Shown: one piece after another, positions 28,801 to 37,182 of the stretch
How the letters are laid out: the number at the start of each line of letters is the position of its first letter
Position numbering within the stretch: position 1 is the first letter of the stretch
DNA from: Gammaproteobacteria bacterium
GTDB taxonomy: Bacteria; Pseudomonadota; Gammaproteobacteria; JAJFKO01
Reading direction: 5' to 3'
DNA: 64,000 nt
Assembly: GCA_021773175.1 (NCBI GenBank)
Contig: JAJFKO010000002.1
Location: forward strand, 114,590-178,589
Made by a program: the position numbers and the translations under genes
The notes under the pieces: model-generated
Database searches by the model: none
The model's input: the letters and a program-made list of their open reading frames with translations, nothing else
Told to the model about the DNA's origin: nothing

Positions 28801-29574
28801 CGCAATATATTTTATGTTAATCTCTCGATTAAAATTATCTTTGAAGTATTTTTCTATAGACATTAATGCGGCATCTGCATCAGCGCTTGTTATTGCTGAT
28901 TTTAAGCCACTAATAACTTGAGAGTTACAAATAATGTTGAATAATGTAATAAAATCAATATTTCTTACATCAACGAGCTCAATAGGATTTTTTTGAAAAT
29001 CTAGTAATACTAAATCTGTTTTATCCGCACCGGTCAACAGACAACATTGATTCTCTCCTTCACAAAGAGGAACAACATTTATTTCATGTCCAAATCTTTC
29101 TTGAAATGCTGCGCATTGCTGCTTTAAGTTTTCAGTTTGTTGTTTGGCAGCTTCTAATAGGTACTGAACGTCTTCCGTACCACTCAGTTTAAATATTAAT
29201 TCAGCGGTACTAAGTTTCTCTGGGTGCAAATTAATAGGATAAAAGTTAATGGGTTGAAGTGTTTCTTCATTAGGGTCGGCTACACAAAGTAGCTTTTCTT
29301 GAGTATCCATATCGGTAATTAAAAATATTGGTTCAGCACCCGGCAAATATTCCACTTCAATATTTCGTGGACCAGCATTATTAGCAAAATATCCTTGCTG
29401 CTTTAATAAGACTGTGAATTCTTGATTACTCTTAAAAGCTGATTTTACCGAAGCACTTTGCTGTGCTTGATGATAAGTGACGATATGCGCGCGCAGAGCT
29501 TTACGAGCATTAAGAAAAATTTCTTTTGCATCCTGAAACAGCGTTGCTCTATTATCAGCGACCGGTCCTTGCAT
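25879..29574 (-). CDS. Large effector-like protein: about 90-residue repeats, kinase-like domain, Ser/Pro-rich tail
   Basis: The 1231 residues have three regions. Residues about 60-470 hold five diverged units spaced 87-93 residues apart, each with a core like FGHEINVVPL, FNREINIKYI or IGRDMQLIPL followed by beta-like strands; two more cores are near 589 (FGRKIRLSF) and 691 (TGRRV). Residues about 820-1060 look like a protein kinase: hinge-like VQYGSLQEHF (829-838), catalytic loop YTDLKPGN (887-894), a DFG-position SDPK (908-911), and an alpha-F-like LNSLYCYQVAKLIYECATN. No glycine loop is clear. The last 200 residues are Ser/Thr/Pro/Gly-rich and disordered. There is no signal peptide. The architecture resembles translocated effectors of intracellular bacteria. 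The kinase call is moderate, the rest unassigned. Confidence 0.75.
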   Translation of the reverse strand: MQGPVADNRATLFQDAKEIFLNARKALRAHIVTYHQAQQSASVKSAFKSNQEFTVLLKQQGYFANNAGPRNIEVEYLPGAEPIFLITDMDTQEKLLCVADPNEETLQPINFYPINLHPEKLSTAELIFKLSGTEDVQYLLEAAKQQTENLKQQCAAFQERFGHEINVVPLCEGENQCCLLTGADKTDLVLLDFQKNPIELVDVRNIDFITLFNIICNSQVISGLKSAITSADADAALMSIEKYFKDNFNREINIKYIAGDDPMIVLEDRSQQASYMLQVNDNKQLEVNNIASLNLWAFMDYMTDANSTSLIDLYDSLSEASAESEAVPCDALTNLLGTAVSYQCIHPEKQIFIFTRQKGDKTEYAIVNLEDEEPELTDNYRLMNLLTMVKDTECYNTFMAQVRTTHPGSKEKEVSEKDLKNACEELAKRIGRDMQLIPLRHKDKVVFFLVSPENHETLLLDLSDVHDPQLTYAQAATVKEAHDNLLKDCRAFKALKLKLSKKYKETFDKIVSLERGIRSVYAGKINIATLLRAMLVEAQPQHLTEIEFNELVPDRDNLPHVKTLLDKLRLLVFPKMMNQAALEQEFGMLFGRKIRLSFDVAAIEESYQLVIIDQVNQQSFIIDNFSTFRCFTDCSTLHVSECCERLKLSQVFLEFVGRMRVNHQLTKGGSVNTIPAGATLADLSADITSWTGRRVGHDTGVLVEFLPSIFTIFKVTEAAKLEAWILRETKLFEHNRAAIKSLSDQQNDIAILMSLFNQIEPLSDASKEKKRRKQFLKQLKSQKEAIKYIIEHMPNADPKFITAPTLFLKTKDNGVDDKDPTELSMTRAVQYGSLQEHFVKLHKERDKAAAEIQQELLARIQQESLLFALAMARKLHVMALLDEAIAYTDLKPGNVFILDPDDHDVILSDPKAMVRIAEINSDRRINRKDIRITYSKSQRDSWVLSKTYYPKEHAAKNATQSVRLNSLYCYQVAKLIYECATNRYAENLDGNYKNVVDFNDAFFNSDLGGFLKPILDESKLATYTLESLIQKLEKFLSPELRAALSAVSPTESPVTSPGPGKKRSGTVSDLKKRRSKGGGDDDTLGRSSEVSTSSPAIPTPERSPDVTTGTGSTTTNVSGSGSAITGSADGSSNGGNSSPEKKEHSGSGTGSFTDSGEEKCISGPEEPTADAADAIKMVHGIPLSRFESLSGLQLDNSGPSPDATPRTVAATEAAKRLQTGSGKYKIGANPK

Positions 29575-29876
29575 ATTTTCTCTACTCTACTTCTACTAAT
29601 AATTCTATTTCTTGCATAATTTGACATAGGATAATACACGTCAAATATTAAGATAGTATTAAAAAATGACCAGTCTGTCACTATCTAATTTTGGGTAACT
29701 TATTGATTTAACTATGCATCCTTTCGGTCGGTAGGGAGATAAAATGTAAGCATCATTATTTTATAGCTGTTCTCCATATTTTAATAGCCTCTTAATCTTG
29801 ACCTGATAGTTTTATTTGCACTGTATTGTTTACTGGAAATCAAATTGTTATAGGTAGAAGAAAAGGAGCAAAGTAA

Positions 29877-30159
29877 CCTCCAGCTGTAGCTACATCAGCA
29901 CCTCAAACAAGTACAATCGATCTCGCTGGCGTTTTAGATTTAGTCGATCTTGCAATAAATATAGACTTTCAATTTGACTCAGAAGAACAGCAAAGAACTT
30001 ACAACAGCTAATCAACAAGCGCCATCACTTCACGGCTTGCCAGCAGGTATGAGCATTGCTGCAGCTCCAGGTGGTGTACCTGCTCATAGCTCACCCGTTG
30101 TTTTCTATAAATCAAGTGAAGGCGCTAATGCTTCACATAGAAAAGGCGGTAAGCCGTGA
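29877..30159 (+). pseudogene. Decayed small gene, frameshifted and without start codon
   Basis: Two plausible coding stretches lie in different frames. The first (29877 to a TAA at 30009-30011) reads like PPAVATSAPQTSTIDLAGVL, then LVDLAINIDFQFDSEEQQ. The second (from about 29974, ending TGA at 30157-30159) reads LHGLPAGMSIAAAPGGVP and ends ASHRKGGKP. An AAAAGGAG ribosome-binding sequence lies about 10 bases before the first stretch, but the start codon position is now followed by TAA. The composition resembles the small Ala/Pro-rich protein at 25263-25748. The remainder of 29575-29876 shows no other feature. Confidence 0.4.
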
Positions 30160-30178
30160 TAATTCCTAATATAGTTAT

Positions 30179-31624
30179 CTACTCAGAAAATACCACATCC
30201 AACTCACGCGCAGCACGAACATCATCTAAACGCTTAACTGGCATAGTATGCGGCGCCGTCTTTAAAATTTCAGGATGTGTTTTCGCTTCTTCGAGAATTT
30301 GAACCATTACATCTACAAAGCGATCTAATTCTTCTTTGCTTTCAGTTTCTGTTGGCTCTATCAATAAACATTCCGGTACTAACAAAGGAAAATACATAGT
30401 TGGAGCATGAAAACCAAAGTCTAATAAACGTTTTGCAAAATCCGTTGCTGTAATACCATATTCTTTTGCTTCATTCTTTAAGGTCACAATAAATTCATGT
30501 GAGGCACGACGCTCTGAAAAAGCAATAGTAAAACCTGCAGCTTTTAGGCGATGCATTAAGTAGTTTGCATTCAAGGTTGCAAATTGCGATGCACGCTTTA
30601 AACCTTCATGACCTAACATGCGCGCATAAATATGTGCACGTAATAAGATTCCAGCATTACCCATAAACGTAGACATGCGACCAATACTTTCAGGACGCTC
30701 TTGTTTCGTTAACCAAACATATTGATCTTTCTGTTTGCCAACGACGGGTGTCGGTAAGTATTTTGCAAGGCGGTGATTTGCTGCAACAGGTCCAGCTCCT
30801 GGACCACCCCCTCCATGAGGTGTAGCAAAAGTTTTGTGTAAATTCATATGCATAACATCAAAGCCCATGTCACCAGGGCGTACTTTTCCTAAAATTGCAT
30901 TCAGGTTCGCACCATCATAATAAAGTAAACCGCCGGCATCATGAACCATATCAGCGATTTCTTTAATTCTTCGTTCAAAAACTCCAAGAGTAGAAGGGTT
31001 AGTTAGCATGATTCCTGCTGTTTTAGGACCAAGCATGGTTTTTAATGCTTCGACATCAACATCGCCATCTTTATCGGTAGGAACTTCTTTAACGACATAT
31101 CCACACTTAACTGCAGATGCAGGGTTTGTTCCATGTGCGGCATCCGGCACTAACATTTCAATACGACCATGATCATTATTAGCTTCATGATAAGCCTTTA
31201 TCATACTCACACCTGCTAGCTCACCTTGAGCTCCAGCCATTGGTGTCAACGACACTTCTTGCATCCCAGTAATGTCAGCAAGAATTTCTTGTAACTCATA
31301 CATACAAGCTAAAAAACCTTGGCTTATTTTTTCTGGGGCTAAAGGATGGTGTTGTAAAAACTCTGGTAACGATGCTAAACGATGTACGCCACGTGGATTA
31401 TATTTCATGGTACAAGAACCAAGCGGATACATATTTGTATCAATTGAGAAATTCTTTTGTGATAACCTCGTATAATGGCGCACAGCTTGCAACTCTGATA
31501 CTTCTGGTAAACGTGGTTTATCTTCACGTAAAAACTGCTGTGGAATCGTAACTTCATCCGAGGCTAATTGAGGTGTCTGTCCATGAGCTTCACGACCTGG
31601 TTTAGATTGTTCGAATATCAACAT
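30179..31624 (-). CDS. gcvPB: Glycine dehydrogenase (decarboxylating) subunit 2
   Basis: This 481-residue protein is the PLP-binding half of the two-subunit P protein of the glycine cleavage system. The PLP lysine lies in [34 protein letters not shown] and NPSTLGVFE are also typical. Together with GcvPA it decarboxylates glycine and passes the aminomethyl group to lipoyl-GcvH. The start has AGAGGA upstream. It is last in the minus-strand set gcvT-gcvH-gcvPA-gcvPB, 23 bases after gcvPA. Confidence 0.97.
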   Translation of the reverse strand: MLIFEQSKPGREAHGQTPQLASDEVTIPQQFLREDKPRLPEVSELQAVRHYTRLSQKNFSIDTNMYPLGSCTMKYNPRGVHRLASLPEFLQHHPLAPEKISQGFLACMYELQEILADITGMQEVSLTPMAGAQGELAGVSMIKAYHEANNDHGRIEMLVPDAAHGTNPASAVKCGYVVKEVPTDKDGDVDVEALKTMLGPKTAGIMLTNPSTLGVFERRIKEIADMVHDAGGLLYYDGANLNAILGKVRPGDMGFDVMHMNLHKTFATPHGGGGPGAGPVAANHRLAKYLPTPVVGKQKDQYVWLTKQERPESIGRMSTFMGNAGILLRAHIYARMLGHEGLKRASQFATLNANYLMHRLKAAGFTIAFSERRASHEFIVTLKNEAKEYGITATDFAKRLLDFGFHAPTMYFPLLVPECLLIEPTETESKEELDRFVDVMVQILEEAKTHPEILKTAPHTMPVKRLDDVRAARELDVVFSE

Positions 31625-31647
31625 AATTATTCCTCTTCTTCGTAAAA

Positions 31648-33042
31648 TTAGACTTTTGCAGCTTTCTTACTGGTTTTTTTTATTTGGTTTAAAGATAATT
31701 GCAAACAAGCAACGTAATTATCCATATCTTGCTGCGTTTTTGTTTCCGTCACACAAACTAATAAACTGTTTTTTAATTCAGAATAATCTTGGTGTAATGG
31801 TAAGCCAGCTAAAATACCGTGCTGCAGCATTTTCTCTACAACTTTTTCAGCCGCTATCGGTAAACGAATAACAGCTTCATGGAAGTTAGATGCATTGAAT
31901 ACTAATTCGATATCATCCAGCGCAGCTAATTTCTGTTTTAAATATTCGAGGTTTTGGTGCGATTGGATGGCAACTTTCTTTAATCCTTGCGGGCCAATAA
32001 TACTCATATAAATTGTTGCCGCTGTAACTAATAAACCTTGGTTGGTACAAATATTTGACGTCGCTTTAGCTCGGCGTATATGTTGTTCACGCGCTTGCAA
32101 TGTTAAAGTAAAACCTTGTTTGCCATCGCTATCAACAGTACGCCCGACAATGCGTCCTGGCATTTGTCGCACCAACGCTTGCTTACAACACATGAATCCA
32201 AAATAAGGTCCGCCTGATGCTAAAGGCACGCCTAATGGTTGGCCCTCACCAGTCACGATATCTGCACCTTGCTCACCCCATTTTCCTGGCGCTTTAAGTA
32301 GTGCTAACGATGTTGGGTTAACACTCGCAACAACTAATGCCTGTTTTTGGTGCGCCCAATCTGTTATATGATCGACATCTTCTAAACAACCAAAAAAGTT
32401 AGGTTGTTGTACAACAACAGCAGCAATATCTTCATCTTGATATTTCTCTAAATCACTTAGTAATGTTGTACCTTGCTTTTGACAATAAGCTAATTCAATG
32501 AATTGAATATTTTGCTTTGCGGCAATGAGATCTAACACTTGACGATAATTTGAATTCACAGTGGTTGCTAACAAAACTTTACGCGCTTTATTACGACGAT
32601 TACTGCGAATAGCCATTAATACCGCTTCTGATAATGCCGTTGCACCCTCATACATCGAAGCATTAGAAATATCCATGCCGGTTAAACTCGCCATCATGGT
32701 TTGGAATTCATAAATTAACTGCAGACCACCTTGGCTAGCTTCAGCTTGATAAGGTGTATAGGCTGTCATGAATTCACCACGCGAGGTTAAATCCCAAACT
32801 GCAGCCGGAATATGATGCTCATAAGCACCAGCTCCCAGAAAACAGGAAACTTGCTGATTTAGGCTACCAAACTCTTTAAACAATACTGATGCTTGCATCT
32901 CATTAATGCCTGTCGGCACATTCTTCAATGAATCGATCGTTAAGTTGGCTGGCACTTCATCAAACAAATCATCAATTTCGGCAACACCAATGGCTACCAA
33001 CATTTGTTTAACATCTTCATCTGTATGTGGGATAAATGGCAT
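31648..33042 (-). CDS. gcvPA: Glycine dehydrogenase (decarboxylating) subunit 1
   Basis: About 464 residues from [15 protein letters not shown], the usual GcvPA opening; AGAGGTG lies seven bases upstream of this ATG, so a longer frame from 33078 is not used. It carries [29 protein letters not shown], and [18 protein letters not shown]. It pairs with GcvPB. The split P protein occurs in many bacteria including Coxiella, while E. coli has a single fused chain. A 326-base gap with a hairpin separates it from gcvH, so it may have its own promoter. Confidence 0.96.
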   Translation of the reverse strand: MPFIPHTDEDVKQMLVAIGVAEIDDLFDEVPANLTIDSLKNVPTGINEMQASVLFKEFGSLNQQVSCFLGAGAYEHHIPAAVWDLTSRGEFMTAYTPYQAEASQGGLQLIYEFQTMMASLTGMDISNASMYEGATALSEAVLMAIRSNRRNKARKVLLATTVNSNYRQVLDLIAAKQNIQFIELAYCQKQGTTLLSDLEKYQDEDIAAVVVQQPNFFGCLEDVDHITDWAHQKQALVVASVNPTSLALLKAPGKWGEQGADIVTGEGQPLGVPLASGGPYFGFMCCKQALVRQMPGRIVGRTVDSDGKQGFTLTLQAREQHIRRAKATSNICTNQGLLVTAATIYMSIIGPQGLKKVAIQSHQNLEYLKQKLAALDDIELVFNASNFHEAVIRLPIAAEKVVEKMLQHGILAGLPLHQDYSELKNSLLVCVTETKTQQDMDNYVACLQLSLNQIKKTSKKAAKV

Positions 33043-33295
33043 AATCACCTCTTTGAAAATAGCCCAATAGCCGAGCATAGTGAAATTTTGGGCGTATTAT
33101 ACCGCTCGTGATTCAAAATGCGAAGAATAATAGAGTGAAAATTTACAAATTAATTCTTAAAAATGATTCGGATTTATAGCTCTTTGAATTAATGCGCTTT
33201 TACTTATATCCCTCGCGCCAAAAAGAAAAAAAGCATCTATTTTTTAAGGTAAGTAAAACAACGATTTATATACGCCATTTTAGGGGTACACTCCG

Positions 33296-33344
33296 TTTTT
33301 GTACGCCATAGATGGAGTATGACCCACTTTATGGCGTACAAAAA
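33296..33344. repeat. Hairpin in the gcvH-gcvPA gap
   Basis: A perfect 15-bp inverted repeat, TTTTTGTACGCCATA and its complement, spans a 19-base loop. A partial copy of the arm (TACGCCATTTTA) lies 20-30 bases to the left at about 33271. The 33043-33368 gap holds nothing else recognisable and no glycine riboswitch consensus that I can see. The hairpin may stop or stabilise the upstream gcvTH transcript, or be a small mobile remnant. Confidence 0.5.
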
Positions 33345-33368
33345 GACAGAAATAATCTTAAAGATAAA

Positions 33369-33764
33369 TTAATGATCTTCTGATTCAATATGTTCTTTAT
33401 AATCATCAGCACTTAAAAGCTTGTCTAAACCACTATTATTACTTGGCTTAACAGTATATAGCCAACCATCTTCATATGGTTCTTGATTAACTAGTTCTGG
33501 TGAGCCTTCTAAACCTTCATTAATAGCTACAACGTCACCAGCAACAGGACTAAAAATATCAGATGCCGCTTTTACTGATTCAACAACACCAATTTCTTCT
33601 TCAACAGCAATTTGTTGACCCATCTCAGGAAGCTCAACAAAAACTAAATCGCCTAGTAATTCTTGCGCGTGTTCAGTAATGCCGACTTGAAGATTACCAT
33701 CTTCTAACACTCTCACCCATTCATGACTTTTACTATATTTTAATTCGTTTGGAATGCTACTCAT
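33369..33764 (-). CDS. gcvH: Glycine cleavage system H protein
   Basis: About 131 residues: KYSKSHEWVRVLEDG at the N-terminus, ELLGDLVFVELPEMG, and the lipoyl-lysine motif VESVKAASDIFSP. It shuttles the aminomethyl group between P, T and L proteins. ATG 33764 has GGAG nine bases upstream; the frame from 33779 has no such signal. It follows gcvT by 50 bases. Confidence 0.97.
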   Translation of the reverse strand: MSSIPNELKYSKSHEWVRVLEDGNLQVGITEHAQELLGDLVFVELPEMGQQIAVEEEIGVVESVKAASDIFSPVAGDVVAINEGLEGSPELVNQEPYEDGWLYTVKPSNNSGLDKLLSADDYKEHIESEDH

Positions 33765-33814
33765 GTTTTCTATCTCCATTAATACTTAAAACTTTATAGA
33801 GCTTATGATAAACC

Positions 33815-34906
33815 CTATCCTTTATAAACTGCTTGACCATTACGCACAAAAGGAATTTTCACCACTTGGCATAATAATTTTTTTCCACGCACTTCAACAT
33901 GACATTGACTACCAATTGTTTTAGGTACTCGTGCTAGTGCAATAGATTTTGTTAATGTTGGCGAAAAACTACCACTAGTTATTTCACCTTCACTAGCATC
34001 TTCTAAAATAACTTTTTGATGATCGCGTAAAACACCCTTATCTAATAAGATTAATCCCACTAATTTTTGCGTCACACCGTTTTGTTTCTCAGCGAGCAAC
34101 GCTTCTTTACCGATGAAATCACGATTTTCTGGTTCAAATGCAATCGTCCAACTCAAACCTGAAACAAGTGGTGATGTTGTATCATTCATATCAGAACCAT
34201 ACAGATTCATACCCGCTTCTAAACGTAAAGTATCGCGAGCACCTAAACCACAGGGTTTAACACCAGCAGCTAAGAGCGCCAGCCAAAAAGGTACGACTTG
34301 TGCACTTGGTAATATAATCTCACAACCATCTTCACCCGTATAACCCGTACGAGCAATTAACCAGTCATTATCAAACACTGCATTAAATGGTTTTAATTGA
34401 CGAACATGCTCAATCATATCTTTTGTTAAGGCTCGTTCTAATCTTTCTCGAGCACTAGGTCCTTGCACAGCAATAATAGCGACATCATCACACTCTTGAA
34501 TGTCAATATCAAAGTTAGCAGATTGCTCTTTAATCCATTGCAAATCTTTATCTCGAGTACCAGCATTCACAACAACACGATAAAATTCGTCACCGAGTTT
34601 ATAAACAATTAAATCATCAACAACACCACCATGAATATTAAGCATACAGCTATACAGTGCTTTACCTGTTGTTGTGAGTTTATCGATATTATTCGCTAAT
34701 AAATATTTTAAGAAATCACGCGTTCCAGAACCGGTAATATCAATCGCAACCATATGTGAAACATCAAACATGCCCGCATCGCGTCGCACAAAATGATGTT
34801 CTTCTAATTGTGAACCATAATGTAGAGGCATATCCCAGCCAGCAAAGTCGACAAGCTTTGCATTGGCTTGTTGATGCTGTTCATATAATGCTGTTTTCTT
34901 TCCCAT
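33815..34906 (-). CDS. gcvT: Glycine cleavage system T protein (aminomethyltransferase)
   Basis: About 363 residues starting MGKKTALYEQHQQANAK, with GGAG nine bases before ATG 34906. Motifs: VDFAGWDMPLHYGS, MFDVSHM, RTGYTGEDGCEI for folate binding and GLGARDTLRLEAGMNLYG. It transfers the one-carbon unit to tetrahydrofolate. It is first of the gcv set, 27 bases after pgpA, so it may be transcribed with pgpA; no riboswitch is visible in that short gap. Confidence 0.97.
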   Translation of the reverse strand: MGKKTALYEQHQQANAKLVDFAGWDMPLHYGSQLEEHHFVRRDAGMFDVSHMVAIDITGSGTRDFLKYLLANNIDKLTTTGKALYSCMLNIHGGVVDDLIVYKLGDEFYRVVVNAGTRDKDLQWIKEQSANFDIDIQECDDVAIIAVQGPSARERLERALTKDMIEHVRQLKPFNAVFDNDWLIARTGYTGEDGCEIILPSAQVVPFWLALLAAGVKPCGLGARDTLRLEAGMNLYGSDMNDTTSPLVSGLSWTIAFEPENRDFIGKEALLAEKQNGVTQKLVGLILLDKGVLRDHQKVILEDASEGEITSGSFSPTLTKSIALARVPKTIGSQCHVEVRGKKLLCQVVKIPFVRNGQAVYKG

Positions 34907-34933
34907 TATTACTCCAATATAAATCAATATTTT

Positions 34934-35425
34934 TTACGTTAAACTTGGAAAAACCAAAATAATTATTTGCATCACAATTAAGGAACAAATTCCCGCTAAA
35001 ATATCATCAATCATGATACCAATCCCGCCTTGGACATGACGATCAAACCAGCGAATCACCCACGGTTTCCAAATATCAAATAATCTAAATAATAAAAATC
35101 CTAATAAAATCCAAACCCAACCTTTCGGTGCGGCAATCATCGTAATAAAAAATCCAACAAATTCATCCCAGACTATTCCAGAATGATCATGCACACCGAT
35201 ATCATGTGCAGTAACGTGACAAATCCAAAAACCAAAAAAGATAGCAACAACGACTATAGCCAAATATAGATAAATTGATAGATTCACCATCAATAAATAA
35301 AATGGAATAGCTGCAAGTGTCCCCCATGAACCAGGAAAAAACCGAATTGTGCCAGAACCAAATCCAAAAGCAACAAAATGAATGGGATTTCGCCAAACCT
35401 CACTATAATTAATTTCTTGTTTCAT
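34934..35425 (-). CDS. pgpA: Phosphatidylglycerophosphatase A
   Basis: A 163-residue inner-membrane protein with the PgpA motifs FGFGSGTIRFFPGSWGTLAAIP near the N-terminus, GIVWDEFVGFF and FRLFDIWKPW, then GGIGIMIDDILAG. It dephosphorylates phosphatidylglycerophosphate. Three to four membrane spans are apparent. It lies between the GST gene and gcvT with short gaps. Confidence 0.95.
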   Translation of the reverse strand: MKQEINYSEVWRNPIHFVAFGFGSGTIRFFPGSWGTLAAIPFYLLMVNLSIYLYLAIVVVAIFFGFWICHVTAHDIGVHDHSGIVWDEFVGFFITMIAAPKGWVWILLGFLLFRLFDIWKPWVIRWFDRHVQGGIGIMIDDILAGICSLIVMQIIILVFPSLT

Positions 35426-35446
35426 TTTTATTTAACCTTAACAATT

Positions 35447-36064
35447 TTATGGAATACTCAAACCGCGTTTTACTGCTCCGCGAGTAGCGATACTACCAAA
35501 CCAACGTCGCACATGAGGGTAATCATTGATATCAACTCCCTGTTTATCGTGTGAAACAATCCACGGAAATGTAGCAATATCCGCAATCGTATAATCATCG
35601 CCAGCTAAGTATTTTGTTGTAGCCAATCGGTCATCTAGTACTTTATAAAGACGATGAGCTTCATTTGTATAACGATTGATTGCATAGTCAATTTTAAACG
35701 ATATATGATTACGAAAATGATGTGCTTGACCTAGCATCGGCCCTATATGACCCATTTGAAAAAATAACCACTGATTAGTGATTGCACGTTGACACTTATC
35801 CACGGGATAAAATCGACCGGCTTTCTCTGCTAAATACATTAATATCGCTGCAGATTCTGCAAGTGCTAACGACTTCCCTCCTGGTCCATCATGATCAACG
35901 ATAGCAGGAATTTTGTTATTAGGGCTAATCGCGATAAATTTTTCTGTAAATTGTTCACCTTCAGAAATATCAATAATTTTTGTATTATAAGGTAATTGAC
36001 ATTCTTCTAGCATGATAGAAACTTTGCGACCATTTGGTGTATAGAAAGTATATAGATCAATCAT
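35447..36064 (-). CDS. Glutathione S-transferase family protein
   Basis: A 205-residue GST: thioredoxin-like N-terminal domain (IDLYTFYTPNGRKVSIMLEE, then GKIPAI-like NNKIPAIVDHDG and ESAAILMYLAEK) and a C-terminal helical domain with YTIADIATFPW. It resembles the YghU/YfcG nu-class family (TPNGRKVSIMLEE). Its start overlaps the deaminase stop by eight bases, so the two are translationally coupled. Confidence 0.9.
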   Translation of the reverse strand: MIDLYTFYTPNGRKVSIMLEECQLPYNTKIIDISEGEQFTEKFIAISPNNKIPAIVDHDGPGGKSLALAESAAILMYLAEKAGRFYPVDKCQRAITNQWLFFQMGHIGPMLGQAHHFRNHISFKIDYAINRYTNEAHRLYKVLDDRLATTKYLAGDDYTIADIATFPWIVSHDKQGVDINDYPHVRRWFGSIATRGAVKRGLSIP

Positions 36065-37067
36065 GGCAGACTTCCTGTTGAATATTATTTAGCTCATCCA
36101 TTAATGTTTGTTTTTCTGTCTGATTAAGAAAGCTAGCTTGAATAGCATTTTCTGCTAATTGACAGATTTCTTTGTCTGAGAAATCAAATGTTGCTTGAAT
36201 AGCACGATAATTCTCTTCAATATATCCACCAAAGAATGATGGATCATCCGAGTTTACAGTGACACATAAACCTTTTCTTAATAATTCAGCAATAGGGTGC
36301 TCACTCATATCTTTATAAACACATAATTTAGTATTCGACAGAGGACACATCGTTAAAGGAATTTGTTGTTGCTTTAAATAAGTAACTAATTCTTCATCTT
36401 CAGTACAACGAACACCATGATCAATACGATTAACCTTAAGTAAATTTAAGGCTTGCCAAATATATTCAGAAGGCCCTTCTTCGCCGGCATGGGCAACCGC
36501 TAATAAACCTTTGTCACGTGCAGCTTGATAGATCTTAGCAAATTTACTTGGTGGATTACCTTGCTCCGCGGAATTCAAACTAATCGCCGCTAATTTATCG
36601 ATATGAGGTAGTGCTTGCTGCCATAGCACAAAAGCATCTTCTTCTGTTAAGTCACGCAACACACCTAACATAAGTTTACTGGTGATTGAGAAATCTTTAA
36701 GGCCTGCTTGCATACCTGACCAAATACCATTTACCACAGTTTCATAAGCAACATTTCTTGAAGTATGAGTTTGTGGATCAAAAATCATTTCAACATGTCG
36801 AACATTCTGGGTCGCAACTTTCTGAAAATATGCGTACGTTAAATCATGAAAGTCTTCTTCTGTTAATAACACTTGTGCACTTTGATAATAAATATCGAGA
36901 AATGATTGCAGACTTGTAAATTCATACGCTTTTTTAACATCGGCAACACTTTTATAAGGAAGCTGAATATTATTACGCTTAGCAATTTTTAACATTAATT
37001 CAGGCTCGAATGTACCTTCAATATGTAAATGTAATTCAACTTTGGGAATTCTACTAATTAAATCCAT
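36057..37067 (-). CDS. Adenine deaminase of the adenosine-deaminase superfamily
   Basis: About 336 residues from MDLISRIPKVELHLHIEGT; GGAGG lies nearby upstream, so the longer frame from 37151 is rejected. Metal ligands: HLHIEG, AHAGEEG and NSDDPSFFGGYIEENYRA. The EGTFEPELML, FDPQTHT and FGGY features fit the bacterial/fungal adenine deaminase subgroup better than adenosine deaminase, so the likely reaction is adenine to hypoxanthine; adenosine cannot be ruled out from sequence alone. Confidence 0.85.
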   Translation of the reverse strand: MDLISRIPKVELHLHIEGTFEPELMLKIAKRNNIQLPYKSVADVKKAYEFTSLQSFLDIYYQSAQVLLTEEDFHDLTYAYFQKVATQNVRHVEMIFDPQTHTSRNVAYETVVNGIWSGMQAGLKDFSITSKLMLGVLRDLTEEDAFVLWQQALPHIDKLAAISLNSAEQGNPPSKFAKIYQAARDKGLLAVAHAGEEGPSEYIWQALNLLKVNRIDHGVRCTEDEELVTYLKQQQIPLTMCPLSNTKLCVYKDMSEHPIAELLRKGLCVTVNSDDPSFFGGYIEENYRAIQATFDFSDKEICQLAENAIQASFLNQTEKQTLMDELNNIQQEVCHD

Positions 37068-37182
37068 TAAACACTGCCTCCGAATATTTCGACATAATTT
37101 GAACATGTGAAGATTATAGCAAGCGAGCATTATGCTAAATTCTACGATCAAATTCTATAGGACTGATACAAAACCTTTTGAT

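Noticed and set aside
34907..34960. Glycine riboswitch before gcvT
   Set aside because: Only 27 bases separate pgpA and gcvT; there is no room for the aptamer, and the gap upstream of gcvPA also shows no consensus.
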